NCBI RefSeq assembly: GCF_036855935.1
Contig: NZ_JASPFK010000001.1
Coordinates: forward strand, 64,501-128,500
From: Sphingomonas sp. LR60
Lineage (GTDB): Bacteria > Pseudomonadota > Alphaproteobacteria > Sphingomonadales > Sphingomonadaceae
DNA: 64,000 nucleotides
Direction of reading: 5' to 3'
In this document: piece by piece, positions 43,091-52,670 of the stretch
Numbering within the stretch: the first letter of the stretch is position 1
Layout: the number at the start of each line of letters is the position of its first letter
The notes under the pieces: model-generated
Seen by the model: only the letters and a program-made list of their open reading frames with translations
The model's database searches: none
Told to the model about the DNA's origin: nothing
Made by a program: the position numbers and the translations under genes

Positions 43091-44602
43091 ATGACGCAGG
43101 GCGATCCGAGCACAGCGCCGCGGCGCGTTCGACATGTCGTGATCCTGGGCGGCGGCACGGCCGGCTGGATGACCGCCGCCGGGCTGAATGCGGCGTTCGG
43201 CGACACGGTGTCGATCCGCCTGCTCGAGTCCGATGCGATCGGGACGGTGGGGGTCGGTGAGGCGACGATCCCGACGATCCACTGGTTCAACCAGTTGATC
43301 GGGCTGGACGAAGCGGCGTTCGTTGCCGCGACGCAGGCAAGCTACAAATTGGGGATCGAGTTCGTCGACTGGGCGCGGCCCGGGTCGCGCTATTTCCATC
43401 CGTTCGGGCGGTTCGGTGTCGATCTCGGGCCAGTGCCGTTTCATCAGCACTGGCTGCGCGCGCGCGCCGATGGGCTGGAGGCGCCCTTGTCGGCCTATTC
43501 GCTCGCGGCGCAACTCGCGGCGGCGGGGCGGTTCGCCAAGCCCGTCGACGATCCGCGCTCGATCCTTTCGACGCTCGGCTATGCCTATCATTTCGACGCG
43601 TCGTTGTACGCGCGGCATCTGCGGACGATCGCGGAAGCGCGCGGGGTGGTGCGGTACGAAGGCGTCGCGCGCGACGTCGAGCGCGACCCGACGAGCGGCT
43701 TCGTGACCGCGATCACCACCGACCGTGGAGAGCGGCTGGAGGGGGAGCTGTTCGTCGATTGCTCGGGCTTTCGCGCGCTCCTGATCGGCGGCGCGATGGG
43801 CGCGGCGTTCGAGGATTGGTCGCACTGGCTGCCGTGCGACCGGGCGGTGGCGGTGCCGTGCGCGCGCGTGGCGGCGACGACGCCGTTCACACGCTCGACG
43901 GTGCGTGCCGCAGGGTGGCAATGGCGGATCCCGCTCCAGCATCGCACTGGCAATGGCTATGTCTACGCCGGCGCGCATCTGAGCGACGACGGGGCGGCGG
44001 CGACGTTGCTCGACAATCTCGATGGCGAGGCGCTCGGCGATCCGCGCTTCCTGCGCTTTACCGCGGGGTTCCGGCGCGAGGCGTGGCGCGGCAACGTGGT
44101 CGGCATCGGGCTGGCCGCGGGGTTTCTGGAGCCGCTGGAATCCACCAGCATCCACTTGATCCAAAGCGGGATCGCCAAGCTGATCACGCTGTTTCCCGAT
44201 GCGGATTGCGATCCGGCGCTGGCCCGGCGGTTCAACACGCTGTTCGGTCGCGACATGGATGGGATCCGCGACTTCCTGATCCTGCATTACCATGCCACCG
44301 CCGGGCACGATGCGCCGCTGTGGCGCGCCGCGCGGGCGATGCCGCTGCCCGAGACGCTGGTCGAGAAAGAAGCGCAATATCGGCGCAGCGGCCGGTTGAT
44401 GCTCGACGCGGACGAGCTGTTCCGCGAGGCGAGCTGGCTTGCCGAGCTGGAGGGGCAGGGGGTGCACGCGACCACATATGCCCCGCTGGCCGGCACGCTG
44501 GACGCCACGACGAACCGCCGCCAGCTCGATCAGATCGCGGGCGTGATCGCGCGCGCGGTGCCGACGCTGCCGCTCCACGATGCCGTGCTGGCTGCGCGAT
44601 GA
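43091..44602 (+). CDS. Flavin-dependent tryptophan halogenase family protein (copy 2)
   Basis: A 503-residue protein with an intact family set: VVILGGGTAGWMTAAG (FAD), GVGEATIPTIHWF, the lysine in QASYKLGIEFVDW matching PrnA Lys79, WQWRIP (a perfect WxWxIP), and GFLEPLESTSIHLI with the active-site glutamate. It is only distantly related to copy 1 at 40744, so they are not a recent duplication. Probably the catalytically competent halogenase of the pair. The start at 43091 gives a short lead before the FAD motif. It overlaps the DUF6445 gene by ATGA. Confidence 0.92.
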   Translation: MTQGDPSTAPRRVRHVVILGGGTAGWMTAAGLNAAFGDTVSIRLLESDAIGTVGVGEATIPTIHWFNQLIGLDEAAFVAATQASYKLGIEFVDWARPGSRYFHPFGRFGVDLGPVPFHQHWLRARADGLEAPLSAYSLAAQLAAAGRFAKPVDDPRSILSTLGYAYHFDASLYARHLRTIAEARGVVRYEGVARDVERDPTSGFVTAITTDRGERLEGELFVDCSGFRALLIGGAMGAAFEDWSHWLPCDRAVAVPCARVAATTPFTRSTVRAAGWQWRIPLQHRTGNGYVYAGAHLSDDGAAATLLDNLDGEALGDPRFLRFTAGFRREAWRGNVVGIGLAAGFLEPLESTSIHLIQSGIAKLITLFPDADCDPALARRFNTLFGRDMDGIRDFLILHYHATAGHDAPLWRAARAMPLPETLVEKEAQYRRSGRLMLDADELFREASWLAELEGQGVHATTYAPLAGTLDATTNRRQLDQIAGVIARAVPTLPLHDAVLAAR

Positions 44603-45266
44603 CGCGCCGCGTCAGCGTGCGTCGCGTTGGATCGGAGGGGAGCCGGTCGCGATCATCGACGGCTTCGCCGACGATCCGGGCGCGTGGCGTAGCGTCGCGG
44701 CGCAACAGGCGTTCGCACCCGCCGGTCGGCACTATCCGGGCATCGCCGCCGCCGTGCCCGACGATTACCTGCGGCAGCACGGCGCGTTGATCGCGCGGGT
44801 CGCGCGCGAGGTGTTCGGTGCCACGCGCCTGTCGGTGCTGGAGGCGCGGTTTTCGATCGTGAACACCGCGCCGGCCGCGCTGACCATCGAGCAGCGGCTG
44901 CCGCATGTCGACGCGTTCGAGGCGGGGCGGCTCGCGTTGATCCACTATCTGGTTCCCGCCGGCACCGACGGAACCGCCTTCTACCGACATCGCACGACCG
45001 GATTCGAGACGGTCGGCACGACCCGCCGCGAGGGGTATTTCACCGCGCTGCGCCGCGAGATCGCCGACGCCCCGCCGCCGGGGGCGTATGTCGCTGGCGA
45101 TACCCCGTTGTTCGAGCAGCTCGCCAGCCTTCCCGGCAGCTATAATCGCGCCTTGCTCTATCGCAGCCGGCTGCTCCACTCCGGGGCGATCCCGCCGGGG
45201 GCGGTGTTGCCGTCCGATCCGGTGACCGGGCGGCTGACGGTCACCGGCTTCTTCGCGGCGGAATAG
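44599..45266 (+). pseudogene. DUF6445 family protein, frameshifted
   Basis: Starts by ATGA overlap with the halogenase stop and reads VSVRRVGSEG before a one-base loss in the G run at 44637-44640. The other frame continues EPVAIIDGFADDPGAWR, then FGATRLSVLEARFSIVN, PHVDAFEAGRLALIHYL and GTAFYRHRTTGFE to 45266. The corrected length is about 222 residues. The arrangement HxD...(about 70)...HS resembles a 2-oxoglutarate/Fe(II) dioxygenase-like or prolyl-hydroxylase-like fold, which is an inference. The family is commonly encoded next to halogenases of this type. Confidence 0.8.
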
Positions 45267-45416
45267 AGATCGTCGCGGCAACGTGATCCGTCAACGCCGA
45301 CCCAGATGGGGGACGCTAACGATGTGCGTCGCGCTTCATCTCCCCAGCCTTCGCACCTGGGCCCCGGTCTTCGCCGGGGTACAGATAGCGGTGCATAAAC
45401 CCGGCTGGATCAAACC

Positions 45417-47438
45417 CTAATGGTCCTTCGGCGGCTGGACCGCGAGGTAGACGGTGCTCCACAATTGCGCGGCGTTCGATTCGTCGACGTCGGACTTGCC
45501 GGCGCCGAACGCGACGATGCGGTAGCCGTTGTCGCGATACGCCCATGACCAGAGTTCCGAGCCGCGGATCGCCTTGCCCGCGCCGATCGCGCGCCACAGC
45601 GCCGCCTGCGCCGTCCGCAGCCGCGCGCGCGTCGATGCCGGCAGGTCGCTGCGCGCCAGTTGCCGCGCCAGTCCAGCGGCCAGCAGCGCCTGCTGCCACG
45701 ACCAGACCACCGTGCCGTGATAGGCAGCGGGGGTGAAGCGCGCCTGCACCGCGGCATCGGCGTAAGCCGGATTGGCGACGAGCAGCCCGATGTCGGTCAT
45801 CAACCCGGCCGGGAACGGGCGCATGATCGCGCCGACATAGGTGTCGAGGTCGCCGGCATCCGGGCGCCCGAACAGCAAGGCGAACCCTTCGTCGGAATTG
45901 ACGATCTTCACCGGCGTGCCGCCTCGGTCGAGCGACAGCGCGTGGAAGACGACCGGCGCGCGCCCGATCGCCGCCAGCGCCGGGGCAGCGGGGACGCCCA
46001 GCGTCGCGGCATAGCGGCGCACGTCGTCGATCGCGGTGGCGGCGGGAATGGCGACGCGGAACAGCGGCGGCGCGCGGGTCTGCCACACCTGTGCGATCGT
46101 GCCGGCCGTGCCGAACGCCCGCCGGTCTGCGGCGGTCAGATACGGATCGAGCAGGCCGGCCCGTAGCAGGCGATCGGCGGCGGCGACCGCGGCCGGGACC
46201 AGCGCGGCGTTGACGTCATAGGCGTAGATGCCGCGACCGAGCCCTTCCTCGCTGTCGCGCCACTCGCCGGTCATCCGCCCGGGCTTGATCGCGACGAGAT
46301 TGCGGGGTGACGGCGCATCCGCGAACGGCCTGGCTTGCGCGAGCACGAACCGCAGGTTGCGGACCAGCGCCGCGCCGGTCGCTTCGCGCTGTCCCGGAAC
46401 GCGCTCGCTGGCGATCGGTGTCGCGAGATAGGCGGCAGCGCGCGAGGCACCAGCGCCGAGCAGGTAATCGGCGGCGACCGGCGCGAGCATATAGTCGTCG
46501 TCGACCATGCCATAGTCCAGCTCGGCGGCGTCGCCGTCGCGCCCGGCCTTGCGATTGGCGACGATCGCATATTCGCCGATCCCTTCCTCATGCGCCACCT
46601 CGCCCTCGGGCGAGAGGCGCGCGATGACGGCGTTGAGACCGGACTCGATCGCGACCGACCGTAGCGCCGGCATCAGTAGCCGCACCGACATCAGCGTGTC
46701 GCGCCCGAAATAGGTATCGAAGCGCCACGAGCCGGCGAGGAACTTCTCGCGGTAGCTGAGGAAGGCGAGCGCCTGTCGCGCGGCGGGATCCGCGGCGGCG
46801 CGATCGTTGAGCAATTGCCCGACCGGGATCGGGGTCAGCGGCCGTTCGCCGGTCAGCGCCGTGATCGCGAGCCGGATGCGACCGGTGCGATCCGCGACGA
46901 TCGCGCCGCGGTCGATCCGCCCGGCGAGGACGCGCAACGACAATTCGTAACCGGGCGCTCCGTCGAGGCGCGGGCGTCGCCACGTCATTGTATCGCCGCT
47001 GACGATCGGATCGGTCGCTACCTCGCGGGGGAATGTGCCGACCGCCTGATAGTCGCGCAGGAAGCGGATGTTCGACAGCACCGCCGGTTGTGGTTCGAGC
47101 CGCGGCGCGGTGACGCTCGCGATTGCGGTGACGCCGTGGAACGTTCCGCGCGTCAGCGGCTGCGGCGGTTGATCGAGCCGCCACGTCACCGAGGGGGCCG
47201 TCTTCCCGAACCACAAGCCGACGCCGCTGTTGCCAGCGGGGAAGCCGATCAGAATGCGCGGCTGCGTGCCGTTGCGCAGCAGCAGGTGCGCGGCGACCGG
47301 CCCCTCACGCACGAAGGCGTTGAGGTTCTCGCCTTCGGTTAGTTGATAGGCGAGTTCCGGTCGCTTGCTCGCCGGGCCTGCCGCGCCGACCAGAAGCGCC
47401 GATGCCACGATCATTGCCGTACGCGCGTGCATGTTCAT
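45417..47438 (-). CDS. Secreted six-hairpin glycosidase-like protein
   Basis: A 673-residue protein with a signal peptide (MNMHARTAMIVASALLVGAAG). The N-terminal third is beta-rich (HLLLRNGTQPRILIGFPAGNSGVGLWF). After about residue 230 the alpha/alpha barrel appears: WRFDTYFGRDTLMSVRLLMPALR, then AHEEGIGEYAIVAN, YDVNAALVPAAV and TVVWSWQQALLAAGLA, resembling glycogen-debranching/GH15-like enzymes. A catalytic pair cannot be assigned with confidence. It lies 76 bases downstream of the start-side end of a TonB receptor operon on the same strand, so the two probably act together in polymer use. Confidence 0.72.
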   Translation of the reverse strand: MNMHARTAMIVASALLVGAAGPASKRPELAYQLTEGENLNAFVREGPVAAHLLLRNGTQPRILIGFPAGNSGVGLWFGKTAPSVTWRLDQPPQPLTRGTFHGVTAIASVTAPRLEPQPAVLSNIRFLRDYQAVGTFPREVATDPIVSGDTMTWRRPRLDGAPGYELSLRVLAGRIDRGAIVADRTGRIRLAITALTGERPLTPIPVGQLLNDRAAADPAARQALAFLSYREKFLAGSWRFDTYFGRDTLMSVRLLMPALRSVAIESGLNAVIARLSPEGEVAHEEGIGEYAIVANRKAGRDGDAAELDYGMVDDDYMLAPVAADYLLGAGASRAAAYLATPIASERVPGQREATGAALVRNLRFVLAQARPFADAPSPRNLVAIKPGRMTGEWRDSEEGLGRGIYAYDVNAALVPAAVAAADRLLRAGLLDPYLTAADRRAFGTAGTIAQVWQTRAPPLFRVAIPAATAIDDVRRYAATLGVPAAPALAAIGRAPVVFHALSLDRGGTPVKIVNSDEGFALLFGRPDAGDLDTYVGAIMRPFPAGLMTDIGLLVANPAYADAAVQARFTPAAYHGTVVWSWQQALLAAGLARQLARSDLPASTRARLRTAQAALWRAIGAGKAIRGSELWSWAYRDNGYRIVAFGAGKSDVDESNAAQLWSTVYLAVQPPKDH

Positions 47439-47514
47439 CCTGTCTCTCCGTCACGCAAAAGGGGCGGACGGGCATCGCCGCGCCCGTCGCCCCTCGACAC
47501 CCGGTTAGCGGCGG

Positions 47515-50083
47515 TCAGAACCGGACCGTCAACGATCCCCCATAGGTCGTGCCGGGGATCCCGCGGGCGTAGAAATAGCCGTTGGTGATCGCCTGCGTCT
47601 GGCCCTGCCGCGGATTGCCCTCGGTCAGGCCGATGACGTTGAAGATGTTGTCGGCGTTGAAATTGGCCTGGATATGGTCGTTGACGTTCACGGTGATGCC
47701 CGCGCTGGTCACGCCATAGCTGGGCAGCGCGACGCCGTTGCCCGCATCGGCGAAGATGCGGCCGACATATTTGTAGCGACCGTAGATCTCGCCGAGCCCG
47801 TTGGGCAGCTTGATCGCCGGGGTGACTGTGAACAGCCGCGCGGGGTGCGCTCTGGACGGTTGCCCTCGTAGCCCGCGCCCTGGCTGACGCCGTCGAGCTG
47901 GAGGTCGAGCAGCTTGGGCTGCTGCAACACACCCTGCAGATCGACCGAGAACCAGGTGATCGGCCGGATCGCGAGATCCAGCTCGATCCCGCGCGTGCGC
48001 AGGTCGGCGTTGATGTTCTGCTGCTGCGACGGGTTCTCGGGATTGGCGAAATTGTAGTTCTGGTTGCGGAAGTTGGTCTGGAAGACCGTCGCCGAACCGC
48101 TGATGATGTTGCCGCGTTGATAGCGGATGCCCGCCTCGTACAGCTCGATCGTCGTGATCGGATCGATGTTGTTGGTCTGGAAGCCGTCGGCGTAGCGCGC
48201 ATAGACCGCGAAGTTCGGAGTGAATTGATAGTTTGCGCCGACCGAATAGGCCGCCTTCGACTGCGTACGCCGCCCGAAACGGTCGGTCCGGCTGGGGTTG
48301 GCGGGCGCATAGAGGCCGTTGAACGACGAGCCGACGTCACGCACGACCCCGGCCACGCCCGGCTGCACCGCCTGGTTGACGGCGAGCGATTGCCCGTCGA
48401 GCGCGGTCGCGGTGTCGCTTTCCCAGCGAATGCCGCCGTCGATACGCAGGTCGCCGATCGCCAGCTCATCGTTGAGGTAGAGCGAGAAGGCCGAATCCTT
48501 GCGCTTGCGGATCCCCGCGCCCCAATCGCCATAAGAGACGAGGCCGTTGTCCGTCAGCGTACCGATCACGCCATTGGCACTATCGAGCGCGACGATGTCA
48601 TAGATGTCGCTGTTGCTGCGAACGTCGTTGACGACGCTGGCGGTCGCCGACTGGTCCTGATTGCGCGTGACGTCGTAGTACATCGCACCGACGGTCAGCG
48701 AGTTCTTGAACCCGCCGCCCTCATAGTCCCAGGTGCCACCGGCGTTGATGCCGTAATCCTTGCCGTCGACGCGGTCGTGGTTCAGCGTCGTGCGTTGCAG
48801 GAAGCCGTTGCCGTTGAGCGCGTTCAGCGCGGCGGTCTGGTTGGAGCCCAGCACCGCGCCCGTACGCAGGTTGCGGATGCCGAAGCGCGCCGCGGTCGGG
48901 AAGGCCGCACTGCCGAGCGTCAGCAGGCCGTTGATCGGTGAATTGCTGCCCGGCGTGAGATAATTGACCGCGCTGGTCAGCCCGGCGTTGCCTGTCCCCG
49001 ATCCGGGGAACAGGCCGTTGAAGTCGTACGAATATTTGATGTAGCGGCTGTGCAGGAATAGGCGCAGGCTGTCGCTGACCGGCGCCTCCATGTCGATGCG
49101 CGCCTCGGCGTTCTTCGAGGTGATGCCATCCTCGTACCGGAACGGGCGGAAGCCGCTGGGATGGGCGAAGGTCGATACCGGCACCTGGATGTTGCGGAAC
49201 GCGTCGCCGCCGACGTTGCCGAACTGCGTGTCGAGGCTCGGTATGCCGCCGGGCTTGCCGTTCGAATAAAGATACGGCTGGTCGGCATAATAAGCGTTTT
49301 CGAGATTGCCGTATTTGGCCGACAGACGAATGTAACCGCCTGCCTCCGGACGATATTCCAGCATCCCCTTCACACGCCCGCCCTTATAGTCGAACGGATT
49401 GTCGCGGATGCCGGGGCTCGACTGATAATAGCCGCCGACGCTGAAGGCGAGCTTGTCGGTGAGCGGGCGGACAGATAGAGGTCGCCGCGCTTCATGCCGT
49501 AATTATAATAGGTCGCCCGGCCGATCGCCTCGATCCGATCGAAGTTCGGCGTCTTGGACACGAAGTTGATCGTCGCACCGGCGCCGTTGACGGTCAGCAC
49601 GCCCGACGAACCGCCCTTTACCGCCTCAAGGCGGTCGATGGTCAGGTCTTGGTCGAAGAAGAAGTCCGCACCGCCACCGCCGTAGAGGATCGGCATGCCG
49701 TCTTCCTGCAACTGTACGAAGCGCTGACCGCCGCCCTGCAAGCCGCGCACCGAGTAATTGTTCGAGACCGCACCGGCGGTGCCTTCGACGAAGATGCCGG
49801 GCACGAGTTCGAGCATTTCGGCGGTCGAACGCGGCGCCTTGCGATCGATCAGGTCGCGCGAGGCGAGCGTGATGTCGGCCGATGCGGTGATCAGCGGACG
49901 GTTGCGGGTGGTCTGACCGGTGACGATGATGTCGGGGCCGGGTTCGTCGGCGGTGACGCCATTGCCTTGCTGCGGATCGCTTTGCTGCTGCTCCGGTGTG
50001 GTGGCGGTCTGCGCATAGGCGGGCAGCGACAGGGTTGCACAGCCAGCCAACAGCAAAGCGCGGAGCGCGCGGCGATCAGACAT
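47515..50083 (-). pseudogene. TonB-dependent siderophore-type receptor, two frameshifts
   Basis: The signal peptide (MSDRRALRALLLAGCATLSLPAYA), TonB-box-like DIIVTGQ and the plug (LIDRKAPRSTAEMLELVPGI, then YSVRGLQGGGQRFVQLQEDG, GGSSGVLTVNGAGATINF) are in the first frame. One base is lost at about 49480, and one in the GGGG run (47842-47845). The barrel continues in the second frame and finishes AGITVNVNDHIQANFNADNI and GGSLTVRF in the third. The corrected length is about 857 residues. The plug resembles FhuA/FecA-like receptors. GGGGAG precedes the ATG at 50083. Confidence 0.88.
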
Positions 50084-50101
50084 AATACTCTCCCCAATCA
50101 C

Positions 50102-50819
50102 GTCGGCCGTTGCAAGGACGACTGGGGGCGCTTGATAAAGGTAATGTGCATCAAGGCCAATGGCGACGGCGGCATCATTGGCCTACTTGGGAAGGAGAGT
50201 GATAAATTGGCAACTGCCGTTGTGGTCCAAAAGAAAGGCCGGAATGACGCTCGAAAGGTATGCCAATGAATTCAAAGCTGTTTACTGGTTACTGCTGCAC
50301 TTGCGAAGTGAAACGGGTGTGCTGATCGTAACGACCCGTGGCCTCCGGCCGGGGCTGGCGCGGCTAACACTCCACACTCGTGCCTCGCGCTGCGCTTTTT
50401 CTGCCGAGCCGCGCCGTGCGGGTGTTTTCGGAAGTGCATACAAGAGTTTGCGCTTATGCGGTCGAGGCGGGGTGGCACCCGGCGGGGCGATCGGCTCCCC
50501 ATGAACAAAGCGCCTGCGCCCGACGTTTCGGTGCCGTCCCAATGGAGGGACGATATTCGAGTGAAAGGATGTCGCTGGTCAGGTCGTACGTTGAAGGAAC
50601 ACCGTCCGAGGTACGCCGATCGATGATGTCGGCGGATGATCCGTGGCGGCGCACCCAGACGGACGATGCGCGTAGGGCAGGCCGAGAGGTGGTGGGGCAG
50701 TCGGTGATCAGCAGTGCCGCCGGGCGCGGCGCTCCTGCGGGCAACCACTCTGCTCTTGACTCGGCGCCGGCAGCGCACGACCCAAGCGGCGGCTGAGCGC
50801 TCGCACAGGAAAGTCGCCG
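50102..50819. other. Intergenic region without a confident gene
   Basis: About 720 bases. Several overlapping frames exist on both strands, none with family features. The most protein-like is 50542-50796 plus (MEGRYSSERMSLVRSYVEG, charged, ending DPSGG), but it lacks a convincing ribosome site. The left part (50102-50330) has slightly lower GC. The region might be an eroded gene or insertion; I see no terminal inverted repeats. Confidence 0.4.
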
Positions 50820-51185
50820 ATGGGCTTGTTACGAATATTCTGTCTGATTTCGGTGGCCGTAGCAATAATCGTCGGCGTGTCGGCGTATATCAACGACTTG
50901 CCGATCGTCGCGCTTGTCCCGATGTGCTTCGGCGTGCTGGCCATGATCGTCGTCCTGCCGTTTCCGGCGCTGGAGCGTGTCAGGCGAAGCCGGGTGAAGG
51001 TGGCCTGCATCTTCTATACTGCGGCGACAGCGCTTTCGTGTGTGATCGCCAACGTCATGCAGCTGACCGTCGCCAATTTGCTGCTGACGATCGTACCCTT
51101 GAGCGGGGTCATCCTGTCGATCTGGGCGCTCAAGACGTGGAACCGGCGGAGAAAGGTCGGCTTTTCCGATTATTACGATAGTTGA
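50820..51185 (+). CDS. Small four-helix membrane protein of unknown function
   Basis: A 121-residue protein composed almost wholly of four hydrophobic helices (LLRIFCLISVAVAIIVGVS; PIVALVPMCFGVLAMIVVL; VACIFYTAATALSCVIANV; LLLTIVPLSGVILSIWAL) ending in a basic cytosolic tail. I recognise no family. It is convergent with the gene at 51210. A GAAAG stretch lies just ahead of the ATG. Confidence 0.6.
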   Translation: MGLLRIFCLISVAVAIIVGVSAYINDLPIVALVPMCFGVLAMIVVLPFPALERVRRSRVKVACIFYTAATALSCVIANVMQLTVANLLLTIVPLSGVILSIWALKTWNRRRKVGFSDYYDS

Positions 51186-51209
51186 GCGGGCGACTGTGCC
51201 GGTTCGGGA

Positions 51210-51860
51210 CTACCACTCGCGCCGCAAGGCACGGATCGCCGCCACGCTTTCGCGCCTCGCCTGCGCCGCCTGACGGTCCGGTCCGACGTCTTCGCGTGTT
51301 GTCGGTGCGGCGATGGTGTCGGCACGCGCCGATTGCACCGGCGGAGCGATGTTCTGCGCAAGGTCGACCGGCTGGCTGATGTCAGGTTCTCTCTGCGCTT
51401 TCACAACGGCCGGCGGTGTGATCGTCTCGACGGACGCGACTTTTCGCGGTTGCGATCGAGCCTTGTGATATTTGCCGGTGCGGCTCGCATAAGCAGTGGC
51501 CCGGCGCGGCCTCGGGAGCGCTTCACGCGCGACCTCAGGCTCCGCGGTGGCGACGGCGGTCATGGTTTCGGAGGAAGCCGGCGCTGCTTCTTGCGCCGCA
51601 ATCGCCGGCGCAGGCGCAGGCGCGGCTTCGACCATTGCGGGGGTGCGCGGCTGGTACATCAGAAAGGCGGTGGTCCCCAGCATCGCGAGGAATAACGACA
51701 CGCCGATCGTCGCCGATGCCGCCGGTGATCTGAGTGCCTTCGCCAAGCCGGCGCGTCGACGACCGGACGAGAAGGCGTCGATGCCGTCGGGCCCGCGCAA
51801 TATCGCCGCCAGATCGGCGTTCAGCCGTTCATCGTCGAAGGCGCGGAGACGAGCCATCAT
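51210..51860 (-). CDS. Single-span membrane protein of unknown function
   Basis: A 216-residue protein with a soluble N-terminal segment (ARLRAFDDERLNADLAAILRG), one transmembrane helix at about residues 50-68 (ATIGVSLFLAMLGTTAFLMY) and an Ala/Pro/Glu-rich periplasmic tail, low in complexity, ending RESVAAIRALRREW. It overlaps the end of the metallophosphatase gene, so the two are co-translated. No family recognised; an anti-sigma-like or scaffold role is possible but unsupported. Confidence 0.6.
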   Translation of the reverse strand: MMARLRAFDDERLNADLAAILRGPDGIDAFSSGRRRAGLAKALRSPAASATIGVSLFLAMLGTTAFLMYQPRTPAMVEAAPAPAPAIAAQEAAPASSETMTAVATAEPEVAREALPRPRRATAYASRTGKYHKARSQPRKVASVETITPPAVVKAQREPDISQPVDLAQNIAPPVQSARADTIAAPTTREDVGPDRQAAQARRESVAAIRALRREW

Positions 51861-52636
51861 CGTTCGCCCGGGAAGATCGTCGTCGGCAGCGGCATGGCAT
51901 CCTCGTGTTCGGCTGTATCCATAAACCAGACATCGCCGTTCTCGATCCCTACCGCGGTCAACCGGCCGGTGCGAAAGGCGCCGGTGTCGATGCCGATGCG
52001 GTTCGAGCGCACCTCCGGACCGGCTTCGCTGATCGAATGTCCGTGCACCACCGTCATGCCATGATCGATATCGGACGCGAGGAAATCGTCGGTGATCCAC
52101 AGCAGGTCGGCGGGTTGCTGGTGCGCGAGCGCGACATCGGGGCGAATGCCGGCGTGGACGAAGAGGAAATCGTCGTGGCGATGATGGAGCGGCAATTGGT
52201 CGAGCCACGCCAGCACGTCCGGGCCGACGATCTGGGCGGCAAGGCGCAGGTCGGACCGGGTCGCGTCGGCGGTGACGGCGGCGGGATCGACACCCCAGCC
52301 GAGCAGCGTCTCGCGCCCGCCGAATTCCAGCCACGCGCGATAAGTTTTTAAATCGCCGTCCAGCGCCTGTACCATCATCTCTTCGTGATTGCCCTTCAGG
52401 ACCATGAAGCGGTCGCTTGCGGCGGTGAGCTTCATGCACCCGTGCACCATGCCGGCGCCATCGGGTCCGCGATCGATGATATCGCCCAGCAGGATGATCT
52501 TGGTCGGGACCGCCGCCCTGCATTCCTGATCGCGGCCGATGCGCGCGATCAGTTCGCCGAACAGATCGAGGCGGCCATGGACGTCGCCGATGGCGTAGAT
52601 CCGCTCGCGCGCCTCTTCATGGTGGTCGGGTTGCAT
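51857..52636 (-). CDS. Metallophosphoesterase, PPP serine/threonine phosphatase-type
   Basis: A 259-residue protein with every two-metal phosphatase motif: GDVHGR (residues 17-22), GDIIDRGPDG, GNHEEM, HAGIRPD and VHGHS. This is the bacterial PPP group, like lambda phosphatase and PrpA/B or diadenosine tetraphosphatases. No signal peptide, so cytoplasmic. It precedes the single-span membrane protein with overlapping codons. Substrate is not predictable. Confidence 0.9.
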   Translation of the reverse strand: MQPDHHEEARERIYAIGDVHGRLDLFGELIARIGRDQECRAAVPTKIILLGDIIDRGPDGAGMVHGCMKLTAASDRFMVLKGNHEEMMVQALDGDLKTYRAWLEFGGRETLLGWGVDPAAVTADATRSDLRLAAQIVGPDVLAWLDQLPLHHRHDDFLFVHAGIRPDVALAHQQPADLLWITDDFLASDIDHGMTVVHGHSISEAGPEVRSNRIGIDTGAFRTGRLTAVGIENGDVWFMDTAEHEDAMPLPTTIFPGER

Positions 52637-52670
52637 GGCCGTCAGTCGCTCTTGCCGGTTCCGGCGTACA

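Noticed and set aside
42203..44578. A 791-codon minus-strand frame over the halogenase region
   Set aside because: Antisense to the SapC and halogenase genes, which have full family motifs; the minus frame has none.
30366..49500. Programmed ribosomal frameshifting as the explanation for split genes
   Set aside because: The sites differ, there is no common slippery heptamer or downstream structure, and the genes involved are unrelated families that are normally single-frame.
50380..50796. A 138-codon plus-strand frame in the 50.1-50.8 kb gap
   Set aside because: No ribosome site, no family resemblance and competing frames on the other strand. Mentioned in the gap entry only.
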